From Jilunia laotingensis (GTDB lineage: Bacteria > Bacteroidota > Bacteroidia > Bacteroidales > Bacteroidaceae), in contig NZ_JACRTF010000001.1 of the NCBI RefSeq assembly GCF_014385165.1, forward strand, positions 310,001 through 374,000: a stretch of DNA of 64,000 nucleotides. The letters are read 5' to 3'. The position numbers and the translations under genes are program-made. The stretch's first letter is position 1, and every line of letters begins with the position of its first letter. Positions 47,272 through 54,520 of the stretch are shown piece by piece. A model generated the notes under the pieces. That model saw only the letters and a program-made list of their open reading frames with translations. It was not told where the DNA came from and did not search any database.

Positions 47272-49002
47272 ATGAGTACAAAAAACTCTTCCCGCTTTAC
47301 CCCCGTCATTATTGCTGTGAGCATTGTCGTAGGAATACTCATAGGAACATTTTATGCCAAACACTTTGCCGGGAATCGTCTGGGAATTATCAATGGCTCA
47401 TCCAACAAGCTGAATGCTCTGTTACGGATCGTCGATGACCAATATGTGGATACGGTCAATATGACCGATCTCGTGGAAAAAGCCATGCCGCAGATTCTGG
47501 CGGAACTCGACCCGCATTCTACTTATATCCCGGCACAGAACCTGGAAGAAGTAAATTCAGAACTAGAAGGTAGTTTCAGCGGCATCGGTATCCAGTTTAC
47601 CATACAGAATGACACGATACATGTCAACTCAGTAATTTCGGGCGGTCCGTCGGAAAAGGTGGGATTGATGGCAGGAGACCGTATCGTGATGGTGGACGAC
47701 AGCCTGTTTGTGGGGAAAGTAGTTACCAACGAAAATGCGATGCATAAGCTGAAAGGTCCCAAAGGTAGTCAGGTAAAACTCGGCATCAAACGTGCTACGG
47801 AAAAAGATTTATTGGACTTTACTATCACTCGTGGAGACATCCCGCAAAATTCAATCGATGCAGCGTATATGCTGACCGATGACTTCGGATATATACAAAT
47901 CAGTAAATTCGGAAGAACCACTCATGTGGAATTGCTCAACGCATTGGCTCAACTCAATCATAAAGATTGCAAAGGAATCATTATCGACCTTCGCGGCAAC
48001 ACAGGAGGATATATGGAAGCTGCTACTCGCATGGTCAATGAATTTCTGCCTGAAGGCAAATTGATCGTTTATGCCGAAGGACGCAAATACAAACGTTTGG
48101 ATGAATTTGCCAATGGCACAGGCAGTTGCCAAAAACTTCCATTAGTAGTTCTTGTGGATGAAGGTTCAGCGTCCGCCAGTGAAATCTTTACCGGAGCCAT
48201 CCAGGACAATGACCGTGGAACCATTGTGGGACGGCGTTCGTTCGGTAAAGGGCTGGTACAACAGCCCATCGATTTCAGTGACGGGTCTGCTATCCGCTTA
48301 ACGATTGCCCGCTACTACACCCCATCCGGACGTTGCATTCAGCGACCATATGAAAACGGGAAAGACCGTAATTACGAGATGGACTTGTATAACCGTTATG
48401 CGCACGGAGAGTTTTTCTCACGTGACAGCATTAAGATGGATGAATCTCAACGATATTCAACCAGTTTGGGACGTCCGGTTTATGGCGGTGGCGGTATCAT
48501 GCCCGATGTATTCGTGCCACAGGATACAACCGGAGTTAGTTCTTACCTGACGGAAGTTCTGAATAAAGGTTTAACAATCCTATTCACTTTCCAGTATACT
48601 GATAATAATCGTGAGAAGCTCAGCAAATACGACACGGAAGAGTCGTTACTCAATTATCTGCGTCGTCAAGGTTTAGTAGAACAATTCGTTCGTTTTGCCG
48701 AAAGCAAAGGAGTCAAAAGAAGAAATATCCTGATTCAGAAATCATACAAGCTGTTAGAAAAGAATATTTATGGAAATATCATTTATAACATGCTTGGAAA
48801 AGAAGACTATATTAAATATTTAAACCAGTCCGACCCAACCGTAAAGAAAGGACTGGAAATACTTGAAAAAGGCGAAGCTTTTCCAAAAGCTCCTGAGATA
48901 GCCGAAGAACCGGTAACAGAAAAGAAAAATGAAGGAAAGAAAAAAAGAACTGCGCAAGCAGATTGCTCAAGAGAAAACGAGATATTGCGACTCTACGCTT
49001 AA
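47272..49002 (+). CDS. S41-family C-terminal processing peptidase
   Basis: A 576-residue protein with an N-terminal membrane anchor (about residues 10-30, PVIIAVSIVVGILIGTFYAKHF). A PDZ domain lies at about 85-175 (GIGIQFTIQNDTIHVNSVISGGPSEKVGLMAGDRI). The tail-specific protease core has the catalytic Ser in VDEGSASASEIFTGA and the Lys in GRRSFGKGLVQQP. It degrades or processes exported proteins in the periplasm. The last 74 bases overlap the start of the 5-FTHF cyclo-ligase gene in another frame. Confidence 0.95.
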   Translation: MSTKNSSRFTPVIIAVSIVVGILIGTFYAKHFAGNRLGIINGSSNKLNALLRIVDDQYVDTVNMTDLVEKAMPQILAELDPHSTYIPAQNLEEVNSELEGSFSGIGIQFTIQNDTIHVNSVISGGPSEKVGLMAGDRIVMVDDSLFVGKVVTNENAMHKLKGPKGSQVKLGIKRATEKDLLDFTITRGDIPQNSIDAAYMLTDDFGYIQISKFGRTTHVELLNALAQLNHKDCKGIIIDLRGNTGGYMEAATRMVNEFLPEGKLIVYAEGRKYKRLDEFANGTGSCQKLPLVVLVDEGSASASEIFTGAIQDNDRGTIVGRRSFGKGLVQQPIDFSDGSAIRLTIARYYTPSGRCIQRPYENGKDRNYEMDLYNRYAHGEFFSRDSIKMDESQRYSTSLGRPVYGGGGIMPDVFVPQDTTGVSSYLTEVLNKGLTILFTFQYTDNNREKLSKYDTEESLLNYLRRQGLVEQFVRFAESKGVKRRNILIQKSYKLLEKNIYGNIIYNMLGKEDYIKYLNQSDPTVKKGLEILEKGEAFPKAPEIAEEPVTEKKNEGKKKRTAQADCSRENEILRLYA

Positions 49003-49462
49003 AGAGCTTTCTGCTATTGTCCTGGACAGACTGGAGAAACATCCGAAATTCCAGGAAGCAAAGACCATATTGCTCTACCATTCTTTGAAGGATGAGGTTC
49101 AGACCCATTCCTTCATTGAAAAGTGGAGTGGTGAAAAGAGAATCATACTGCCGGTTGTTGTGGGCGACGAGTTGGAGTTACGATCATATACAGGTCCTGC
49201 CGATTTAGCCATTGGCGCATACGGCATTGCCGAACCTACCGGAGATATTTTCACCGATTACGCTTCGATCGATTTGGTTATCGTGCCGGGAGTCGCTTTC
49301 GACATGAACGGTCACCGCCTGGGTAGAGGCAAAGGATATTACGACAAACTATTACCTAAAATACAGGCTCATAAAATAGGCATATGCTTTCCATTCCAGT
49401 TAATAGACGAAGTACCGGCAGAACCTTTTGACATCTGTATGAATGCAGTCATTGCTAAATGA
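48929..49462 (+). CDS. 5-formyltetrahydrofolate cyclo-ligase
   Basis: A 177-residue enzyme that converts 5-formyl-THF to 5,10-methenyl-THF with ATP. The basic N-terminus KERKKELRKQIAQEK is followed by ILLYHSLKDEVQTH, and VIVPGVAFDMNGHRLGRGKGYYDKLL is the family signature with the ATP/Mg site. It overlaps the end of the S41 gene by 74 bases and the start of the PHP phosphatase gene by 4 (ATGA), which suggests translational coupling. Confidence 0.96.
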   Translation: MKERKKELRKQIAQEKTRYCDSTLKELSAIVLDRLEKHPKFQEAKTILLYHSLKDEVQTHSFIEKWSGEKRIILPVVVGDELELRSYTGPADLAIGAYGIAEPTGDIFTDYASIDLVIVPGVAFDMNGHRLGRGKGYYDKLLPKIQAHKIGICFPFQLIDEVPAEPFDICMNAVIAK

Positions 49463-50241
49463 AAACTAATTATCACACTCACACTGCCCGCTGTCACCAC
49501 GCAACAGGCAGTGATGAAGAGTTCGTTTTAAGTGCTATCAAAGGTGGTTATCAGGAACTCGGTTTCTCCGACCATAGTCCTTGGAAATATCGCACGGATT
49601 ATGTTTCAGACATTCGAATGACTCCTGAAGAATTCCCGGAATACGTCTGCAGTATTCGTGAACTCCAGGCAAAATACAAGGATCAGATAAAAATCAGCCT
49701 GGGACTGGAATGCGAATACTTTCCGGAATATATCCATTGGCTGAAAGAATTGGCAAAGGAATACAAGCTCGACTTCATCATCTTCGGCAATCATCATTTC
49801 CATTCCGATGAAAAATTTCCCTACTTCGGCCATAACACTACAACCGTGGACATGCTGGAATTGTATGAAGAGAGTTCCATAGAAGGAATGGAAAGCGGTC
49901 TATATGCCTACTTGGCACACCCCGACCTTTTCATGCGTTCCTATCCCGTATTCGACCGACATTGCAAATCGGTCAGCAGGCATATCTGCCGAGCGGCAGC
50001 ACGCCTCAACATTCCATTGGAATATAATATAGGTATGATGGATCACAACCAAGCTTTTGGGAAATTAACCTATCCCCACCCTGAGTTCTGGCAGATAGCC
50101 GCCAATGAAGGATGTACGGCAATCATAGGAGTAGATGCACACGATGTAAAGGCGCTGGAATACTCCGGTTATTATGATAATGCGTGTGAAGAATTGAAAC
50201 GACTAAAGATTAAAACGATGGATACGATTCCTTTTAGGTAG
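49459..50241 (+). CDS. Histidinol-phosphatase of the PHP family (HisK-type)
   Basis: A 260-residue protein. The PHP metal motif NYHTHTARCHHATG is at the N-terminus, with LGFSDHSPW, LGLECEYFPEY, FGNHHFH, YLAHPDLFMRSYP and the final IIGVDAHDVKAL. These give the trinuclear metal site of the polymerase-and-histidinol-phosphatase fold. It probably hydrolyses L-histidinol phosphate, though no other his gene is nearby, so another phosphoester is possible. It overlaps the previous gene by 4 bases and ends the run. Confidence 0.88.
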   Translation: MKTNYHTHTARCHHATGSDEEFVLSAIKGGYQELGFSDHSPWKYRTDYVSDIRMTPEEFPEYVCSIRELQAKYKDQIKISLGLECEYFPEYIHWLKELAKEYKLDFIIFGNHHFHSDEKFPYFGHNTTTVDMLELYEESSIEGMESGLYAYLAHPDLFMRSYPVFDRHCKSVSRHICRAAARLNIPLEYNIGMMDHNQAFGKLTYPHPEFWQIAANEGCTAIIGVDAHDVKALEYSGYYDNACEELKRLKIKTMDTIPFR

Positions 50242-50281
50242 CCATACCTATCACGATAGATAACCCTATACTCATAAAGCA

Positions 50282-50572
50282 TCATCTGAATATAATATTG
50301 GTAATCACCGTAGCCCCAACTTTCTGATTCAAACTACGCACCAATCTTTCACGCGCCATCATTAATTCCTGACGTAGTGCCGCGGAAGTGAGATGCACAA
50401 AAAGGGTCTGGTTCTTTATATAAAGATCGCGCGTATAGGATGAAATCGTAGGCCCCAATATCTGAGGCCACGCATCCAATAAACGCTGTTCGTTCAGTGG
50501 GGATTCCAAACTCTCCTGTCGAAAGAACTGCTGAATTAACTTCCCTATCGGTTCGGCATCGTTTCTTTTCAT
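50282..50572 (-). CDS. DUF721 protein (DciA-like)
   Basis: A 96-residue protein. The pattern QRLLDAWPQILGPTISSYTRDLYIKNQTLFVHLTSAALRQEL is the DUF721 domain found in DciA, the ancestral DnaB-helicase operator. It overlaps recF by 4 bases and is cotranscribed with it, as in many bacteria, which fits a replication or repair role. Loader function is an inference from family and neighbour. Confidence 0.88.
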   Translation of the reverse strand: MKRNDAEPIGKLIQQFFRQESLESPLNEQRLLDAWPQILGPTISSYTRDLYIKNQTLFVHLTSAALRQELMMARERLVRSLNQKVGATVITNIIFR

Positions 50573-51681
50573 ATTTCCGATTCTTTTGTTTCGCAGATTT
50601 CTCCTTTTTCTACCCGGAACATCTTATAATCACTGCCTACATTATACAAAATCCGATCCAAATGTTCACGGTTCGTATCGGTAATGAAAATCTGACCGAA
50701 ACTGTCACCTGCTACCAGTTTCACGATCTGTTCCACCCGCGAAGCATCCAATTTATCAAAGATATCATCGAGCAACAGCAGTGGAACAGCACTTCCTGTC
50801 CGTTTAAGAAAATCGAACTGTGCCAATTTCAAAGCTACCAGATAAGTCTTGTTCTGACCTTGCGATCCCTCCCTTTTGATTGGGAACTCGCCTAAAAGCA
50901 TGTTTAACTCATCTTTATGAACCCCCTTCAAAGAGAAACCCATGATTTTATCGCGCTCCCTGCTTCCCTTTAGTACTTCCAGCAATGAAGCATCCCGGGC
51001 ATGCGAATCATATGACAGTCCCACCTGTTCTTTATCCTGAGATATAAAAGAATAAAAAGACTGAAATATCGGAATAAACTCACGGATAAACGCCTCCCGT
51101 TTCCTGTAGACCACTTCCCCCGCCTGAGCCATAGCTTCTTCCCAAATCAAAAAAAGATCTTCTTCCACGGGAACTTCGCTTTTCAATAAAGTATTACGTT
51201 GCAATAATGCTTTATTATAACGAATCAATGCCTCCAAATACTCCTTATCGTACTGTGAAATAACCACATCCATGAAACGGCGACGTTCGTCACTACCTCC
51301 GGCAATCAACTCGGAATCAGCGGGAGAAACCATAACCAACGGTAAAAAGCCGATGTGATCGGACAAACGGCCATATTCTTTCTTATTTCGCTTGAATTGT
51401 TTCTTCGAACGTCTTTTCATACCGCAATAAATCTCTTCCGGGGTTCCGTCGGACGCTTCATAAAACCCCTGTATCACAAAAAAGTCCTGATCATGCCGGA
51501 TATTTTGCGAATCGATAGGGTTGCCGGCACTCTTGCAGAAAGACAGAAAGTATACGGCATCCAAAAGATTTGTCTTTCCCATTCCGTTTTGCCCGAAAAA
51601 GCAATTCAACTTAGCAGAAAAATTCAGTTCAACCTGCTCCAGATTTTTATAGTTCAGTACGGATATACGTTTCAGTATCAT
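50569..51681 (-). CDS. recF: DNA replication and repair protein RecF
   Basis: A 370-residue ABC-type ATPase that acts with RecO and RecR at gaps. Walker A is FFGQNGMGKTNLLDAVYFLS, the signature is REGSQGQNKTYLVALKLAQ and Walker B is LLLLDDIFDKLD, with TDTNREHLDRIL after it. The length is normal. The N-terminus MILKRISVLNYKNLEQVEL is typical. It heads the two-gene recF-DUF721 operon and is divergent from the TPR protein gene. Confidence 0.98.
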   Translation of the reverse strand: MILKRISVLNYKNLEQVELNFSAKLNCFFGQNGMGKTNLLDAVYFLSFCKSAGNPIDSQNIRHDQDFFVIQGFYEASDGTPEEIYCGMKRRSKKQFKRNKKEYGRLSDHIGFLPLVMVSPADSELIAGGSDERRRFMDVVISQYDKEYLEALIRYNKALLQRNTLLKSEVPVEEDLFLIWEEAMAQAGEVVYRKREAFIREFIPIFQSFYSFISQDKEQVGLSYDSHARDASLLEVLKGSRERDKIMGFSLKGVHKDELNMLLGEFPIKREGSQGQNKTYLVALKLAQFDFLKRTGSAVPLLLLDDIFDKLDASRVEQIVKLVAGDSFGQIFITDTNREHLDRILYNVGSDYKMFRVEKGEICETKESEI

Positions 51682-51703
51682 GTGATCACATTAAGTTTGG
51701 TTA

Positions 51704-51711
51704 CAAAAGTA
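51704..51711 (-). promoter_or_regulatory. -7 element of the recF promoter
   Basis: On the minus strand TACTTTTG, 22 bases before the recF ATG. No -33 box at the right spacing. Confidence 0.5.
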
Positions 51712-51785
51712 GAAAGATTTTCGTGGTTTTACAGCGTAAAACAAAAAAAGATGCCTCTAAATTTCATTAGTAGATATAAAAAAAC

Positions 51786-51793
51786 TACTTTTG
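51786..51793 (+). promoter_or_regulatory. -7 element upstream of the TPR protein gene
   Basis: TACTTTTG, 49 bases before ATG 51843, fits the -7 consensus. Confidence 0.55.
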
Positions 51794-51842
51794 CGAGTCG
51801 AAATATCAAAGTTAGAATAATAACAAAAAGAATCATATAAAA

Positions 51843-52526
51843 ATGGCAGAACAAAAACACCACAATGAAGCAATGAATGTGGAAGATGCACTGACCAAGT
51901 CAGAAGCATTTCTTATCAAAAACAAAAAAGTAATCATCGGCGTAGTAGTTGCCGTAATCGTTGTTGTAGTAGGCGTTATATTGTACAAACACCTTTATGC
52001 AGAGCCTCGTGAAGAAAAAGCCCAAGCAGCTCTATTCAAAGGACAAGAGCTTTTTGAACAAGACCAATACGAAAAGGCATTAAATGGTGACAGCATCGGT
52101 TTCGTCGGTTTTCTGAAAGTAGCCGATCAATTCAGTGGTACCAAAGCTGCAAATCTGGCTAAAGCCTATGCAGGAATCTGCTATGCACACCTCAACAAAT
52201 ATGACGAAGCCATTAAATATCTGAACGAATTCGATGGTGCCGACCAAATGGTAGGTCCTGCCATGCTTGCTGCAGCAGGGAACTGTTATGCACAATTAGA
52301 TCAGTTGGATAAAGCAGTTTCTTCCTTATTGAAAGCAGCTGACAAAGCCGATAGCAATACTTTGAGTCCTATTTACCTGTTACAAGCCGGTGAAATCTTA
52401 GTGAAACAAGGTAAGTATGACGATGCGGTAAAAGCTTATACTCAAATCAAAGATAAATACTTCCAATCTTATCAGGCAATGGATATCGATAAATACATCG
52501 AGCAAGCCAAACTGCTGAAGAAATAA
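51843..52526 (+). CDS. Membrane-anchored TPR protein (YfgM-like)
   Basis: A 227-residue protein. A short cytoplasmic N-terminus is followed by one helix (about 33-50, VIIGVVVAVIVVVVGVILY) and then TPR repeats (NLAKAYAGICYAHLNKYDEA, MLAAAGNCYAQLDQLDKA, YLLQAGEILVKQGKYDDA). This is the layout of YfgM-type proteins that work with periplasmic chaperones, so a role in envelope protein folding is plausible. It is distinct from the large TPR/HTH regulators: it has no DNA-binding domain. Confidence 0.85.
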   Translation: MAEQKHHNEAMNVEDALTKSEAFLIKNKKVIIGVVVAVIVVVVGVILYKHLYAEPREEKAQAALFKGQELFEQDQYEKALNGDSIGFVGFLKVADQFSGTKAANLAKAYAGICYAHLNKYDEAIKYLNEFDGADQMVGPAMLAAAGNCYAQLDQLDKAVSSLLKAADKADSNTLSPIYLLQAGEILVKQGKYDDAVKAYTQIKDKYFQSYQAMDIDKYIEQAKLLKK

Positions 52527-52556
52527 GAGAGAAGTGAAAAGTGAAAAGATAAAAGT

Positions 52557-52603
52557 AAAGAGTGATAAATGATCGTATAAATACAGATCATTTATCACTC
52601 TTT
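52557..52603. terminator. Terminator after the TPR protein gene
   Basis: A perfect 18-bp stem (52557-52574 with 52586-52603) and an 11-base AT-rich loop. Flanking it are repeated GTGAAAAG on the left and TCACTTTTAA on the right, which extend the inverted symmetry imperfectly to about 52680. Confidence 0.8.
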
Positions 52604-52695
52604 ATCATTTCTTGCCGCTTTATCCATTTCTTCTCTTTTCACTCTCACTTTTAATTCTTCACTTTTAACTATTCACTTTTAATTCTTACTTATTT

Positions 52696-53190
52696 ATGGC
52701 AACAGCTTATCACAATTTATCAGATTACGATTTCACCTCTGTCCCCAATGCAGAAGAGATGAAGTTTGGTATTGTTGTTTCTGAGTGGAACGATAAAATC
52801 ACCGGCGCTCTTTTGGACGGTGCAGTAAATACATTAAAAAAACATGGTGCTAAGGAAGAAAACATTCTGGTAAAACATGTACCCGGAAGTTTCGAATTAA
52901 CTTTTGGTGCCAATCAAATGATGGAAAATTGCGACGTAGACGCAATTATTATTATAGGATGTGTTATCAAAGGCGATACACCGCATTTTGATTATGTTTG
53001 TATGGGAGTAACCCAAGGTGCAGCGCAGCTAAATGCAACTGGCGACATACCAGTTATTTACGGACTTATTACCACCAACACTATGGAACAAGCAGAAGAT
53101 AGAGCCGGTGGTAAACTCGGTAACAAAGGAGATGAATGTGCAATAACTGCAATAAAAATGATCGATTTTGTTTGGAGTTTAAATAAATAG
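52696..53190 (+). CDS. ribH: 6,7-dimethyl-8-ribityllumazine synthase
   Basis: A 164-residue enzyme making the riboflavin precursor from 5-amino-6-ribitylaminouracil and dihydroxybutanone phosphate. [16 protein letters not shown] binds the pyrimidine, [14 protein letters not shown] and [18 protein letters not shown] hold the phosphate and catalytic His sites, and [14 protein letters not shown] is the usual C-terminal motif. It forms 60-subunit shells or pentamers in other bacteria. The tRNA promoter lies inside its last 20 bases. Confidence 0.98.
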   Translation: MATAYHNLSDYDFTSVPNAEEMKFGIVVSEWNDKITGALLDGAVNTLKKHGAKEENILVKHVPGSFELTFGANQMMENCDVDAIIIIGCVIKGDTPHFDYVCMGVTQGAAQLNATGDIPVIYGLITTNTMEQAEDRAGGKLGNKGDECAITAIKMIDFVWSLNK

Positions 53191-53201
53191 TTGTATCTTT
53201 G
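53171..53201 (+). promoter_or_regulatory. Promoter of the tRNA-Tyr/tRNA-Gly operon
   Basis: TTTG at 53171-53174, 19 bases, TATCTTTG at 53194-53201. It overlaps the 3' end of ribH. The bases downstream (TTTGCACCGCA...) match the GAPDH promoter downstream region at 22 of 24 positions. Confidence 0.8.
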
Positions 53202-53262
53202 CACCGCAATTGAGAAACAAACCACCTTAAGTGAAAGGAAAGGGACTCAAAAGCAAGCAAAA

Positions 53263-53345
53263 GGGCAAATACCAGAGTGGCCAAATGGGGCAGACTGTAA
53301 ATCTGCTGTCTTTCGACTTCGGTGGTTCGAATCCATCTTTGCCCA
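53263..53345 (+). tRNA. tRNA-Tyr (anticodon GTA)
   Basis: An 83-base cloverleaf. The acceptor stem is GGGCAAA/TTTGCCC with discriminator A. The anticodon loop CTGTAAA lies within the stem around GCAGA/TCTGC, the T-loop is GGTTCGAATCC, and there is a long variable arm as expected for bacterial Tyr. CCA is not encoded. Confidence 0.97.
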
Positions 53346-53353
53346 CAAAAATT

Positions 53354-53426
53354 GCGGAAGTAGCTCAGTTGATAGAGCATTAGCCTTCCAAGCTGAGGGT
53401 CGCGGGTTTGAGCCCCGTCTTCCGCT
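53354..53426 (+). tRNA. tRNA-Gly (anticodon TCC)
   Basis: A 73-base cloverleaf. The acceptor stem is GCGGAAG/CTTCCGC with discriminator T, the D-arm AGCTCAGTTGATAGAGC, the anticodon loop CTTCCAA and the T-arm GCGGGTTTGAGCCCCGT. It starts 8 bases after tRNA-Tyr, so the two are cotranscribed. CCA is not encoded. An integrase remnant starts 78 bases downstream. Confidence 0.97.
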
Positions 53427-53432
53427 CTTAAG

Positions 53433-53475
53433 AAAATCAGATAGTTATCGAAAGATTACTATCTGATTTTTGCTT
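53433..53475 (+). terminator. Terminator of the tRNA operon
   Basis: Perfect 13-bp stem AAAATCAGATAGT/ACTATCTGATTTT with a 12-base loop, ending in a T-rich tract. Confidence 0.92.
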
Positions 53476-53503
53476 TTAGAGGGTGCTGATTTTGCACGAA
53501 ACT

Positions 53504-54081
53504 ATGCGGTTGAAGTCAACCAAAAATTTTATGAGTGCAACAATCAACGTAGTGTGCTACAAGTGGAAAACTTTAGCAAATGGAGAATCCCCCTTAATGG
53601 TAAGAGTAGCCAAAGGCGGCAAACGGACTATGCAGAGCTTAGGCATATCCATCAATCCTAAATAATGGGACTTCACACGAAACAAACCTAAACCCAACTG
53701 CCCTAACAAAGAATATATCCAAAAGATTATCTTGGATAAACAGCGAGAGCTACAACAGGAATGTTAGAGTTGAATGTGGAACAAAAGGAATATACCACCA
53801 CTACCCTACTCAATAATGAGAATACCAAGTTTGAATTAAAAACTGTTAGTGAGTTCTATCACGAATTGATAGAGCAATACACACGTGAAGACAAATGTGG
53901 AAACCGTCTCATCTACAAAAGTTCTTTCAACTCGCCTAAAGCGTTTACGAAAGGCAAGTTAGATATACCTTTCAGCGATATAGATACTTCTTGGCTTAAC
54001 AAATATGAGAAATGGCTACGCTCCAAAGACAATAAAGAAACCACCATAAGCCTAATTTCGTACATTACGCAGTACATATAA
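53504..54081 (+). pseudogene. Decayed tyrosine recombinase (integrase) N-terminal remnant
   Basis: The frame opens as KSTKNFMSATINVVCYKWKT, a start I recognise from Bacteroides tyrosine integrases (arm-binding domain), and continues to SLGISINPK. It then hits TAA at 53663-53665 where a Tyr codon is expected; reading through gives WDFTRNKPKPNCPNKEYIQK, so the stop is a point mutation. A one-base deletion near 53760 shifts into the frame KEYTTTTLLNNENTKFELKTV and onwards. A two-base deletion near 54056 shifts it again. Homology by eye stops around 54080 and the catalytic domain is missing. It lies just after tRNA-Gly, a common integration site. It is not functional. Confidence 0.85.
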
Positions 54082-54182
54082 TAAAGCCCCCTTAGCTATT
54101 AGACTTTCCAAACATCCCATTAGAGAACAATTCAGAGAAATCTTTTTACACAAATATAGCCCGCAACTGAAGACATCCTTCC

Positions 54183-54259
54183 TCACCGAGGAACACCCCG
54201 TTGATCACCGATGAAGCCCCCCTTCATCACCGAGGAAGAGGGTGTTCATCACCGAGGAA
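54183..54259. repeat. 22-bp tandem repeat array (four units)
   Basis: TCACCGAGGAA-like cores start at 54183, 54205, 54227 and 54249, an exact 22-base period; the second core reads TCACCGATGAA. The first forms a perfect dyad TTCCTC ACC GAGGAA. Spacer halves between the cores are C- or G-rich and vary. It lies in the 439-base gap 54082-54520, between the integrase remnant and the module 4 regulator. The rest of the gap is AT-rich with the module 4 promoter and nothing else clear. Confidence 0.8.
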
Positions 54260-54476
54260 GAGACGTCACATAACTTATGCTGATTATCAACCATTTACCT
54301 CAACTGTTTTAATAATACATCCCCGATTGCACAAATCAAAATTAATGACATACTTCAAGACAAAACCTAACATATACTTCTCCAAACATATTACTCTATA
54401 TATAGTCGCTATTTTGAAGAAGTATAGCCAATCGAACCTTTTTAGCAAATAATAATTGTATTTCGAGAAAAAAAGA

Positions 54477-54484
54477 TATTTTTG
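54477..54484 (+). promoter_or_regulatory. -7 element of the module 4 regulator
   Basis: TATTTTTG preceded by an A-rich tract (GAGAAAAAAAGA), with TTG at 54456-54458, 18 bases upstream. The module 5 regulator has the same GA-rich run and TATTTTTG box. The ATG at 54521 is 36 bases downstream. Confidence 0.65.
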
Positions 54485-54520
54485 TCTGTCGAAGAAGAGA
54501 ACAACAGAAAAAATGCAAGA

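Noticed and set aside
53191..53466. Open frame spanning the two tRNA genes
   Set aside because: It is an accidental translation of tRNA-Tyr and tRNA-Gly.
54201..54452. 83-codon frame over the 54183-54259 array
   Set aside because: It begins in the repeat and shows no protein-like pattern or ribosome-binding site.
54482..54520. TTG-initiated extension of the module 4 regulator
   Set aside because: It starts within the -7 box; ATG 54521 gives a proper lipoprotein signal.
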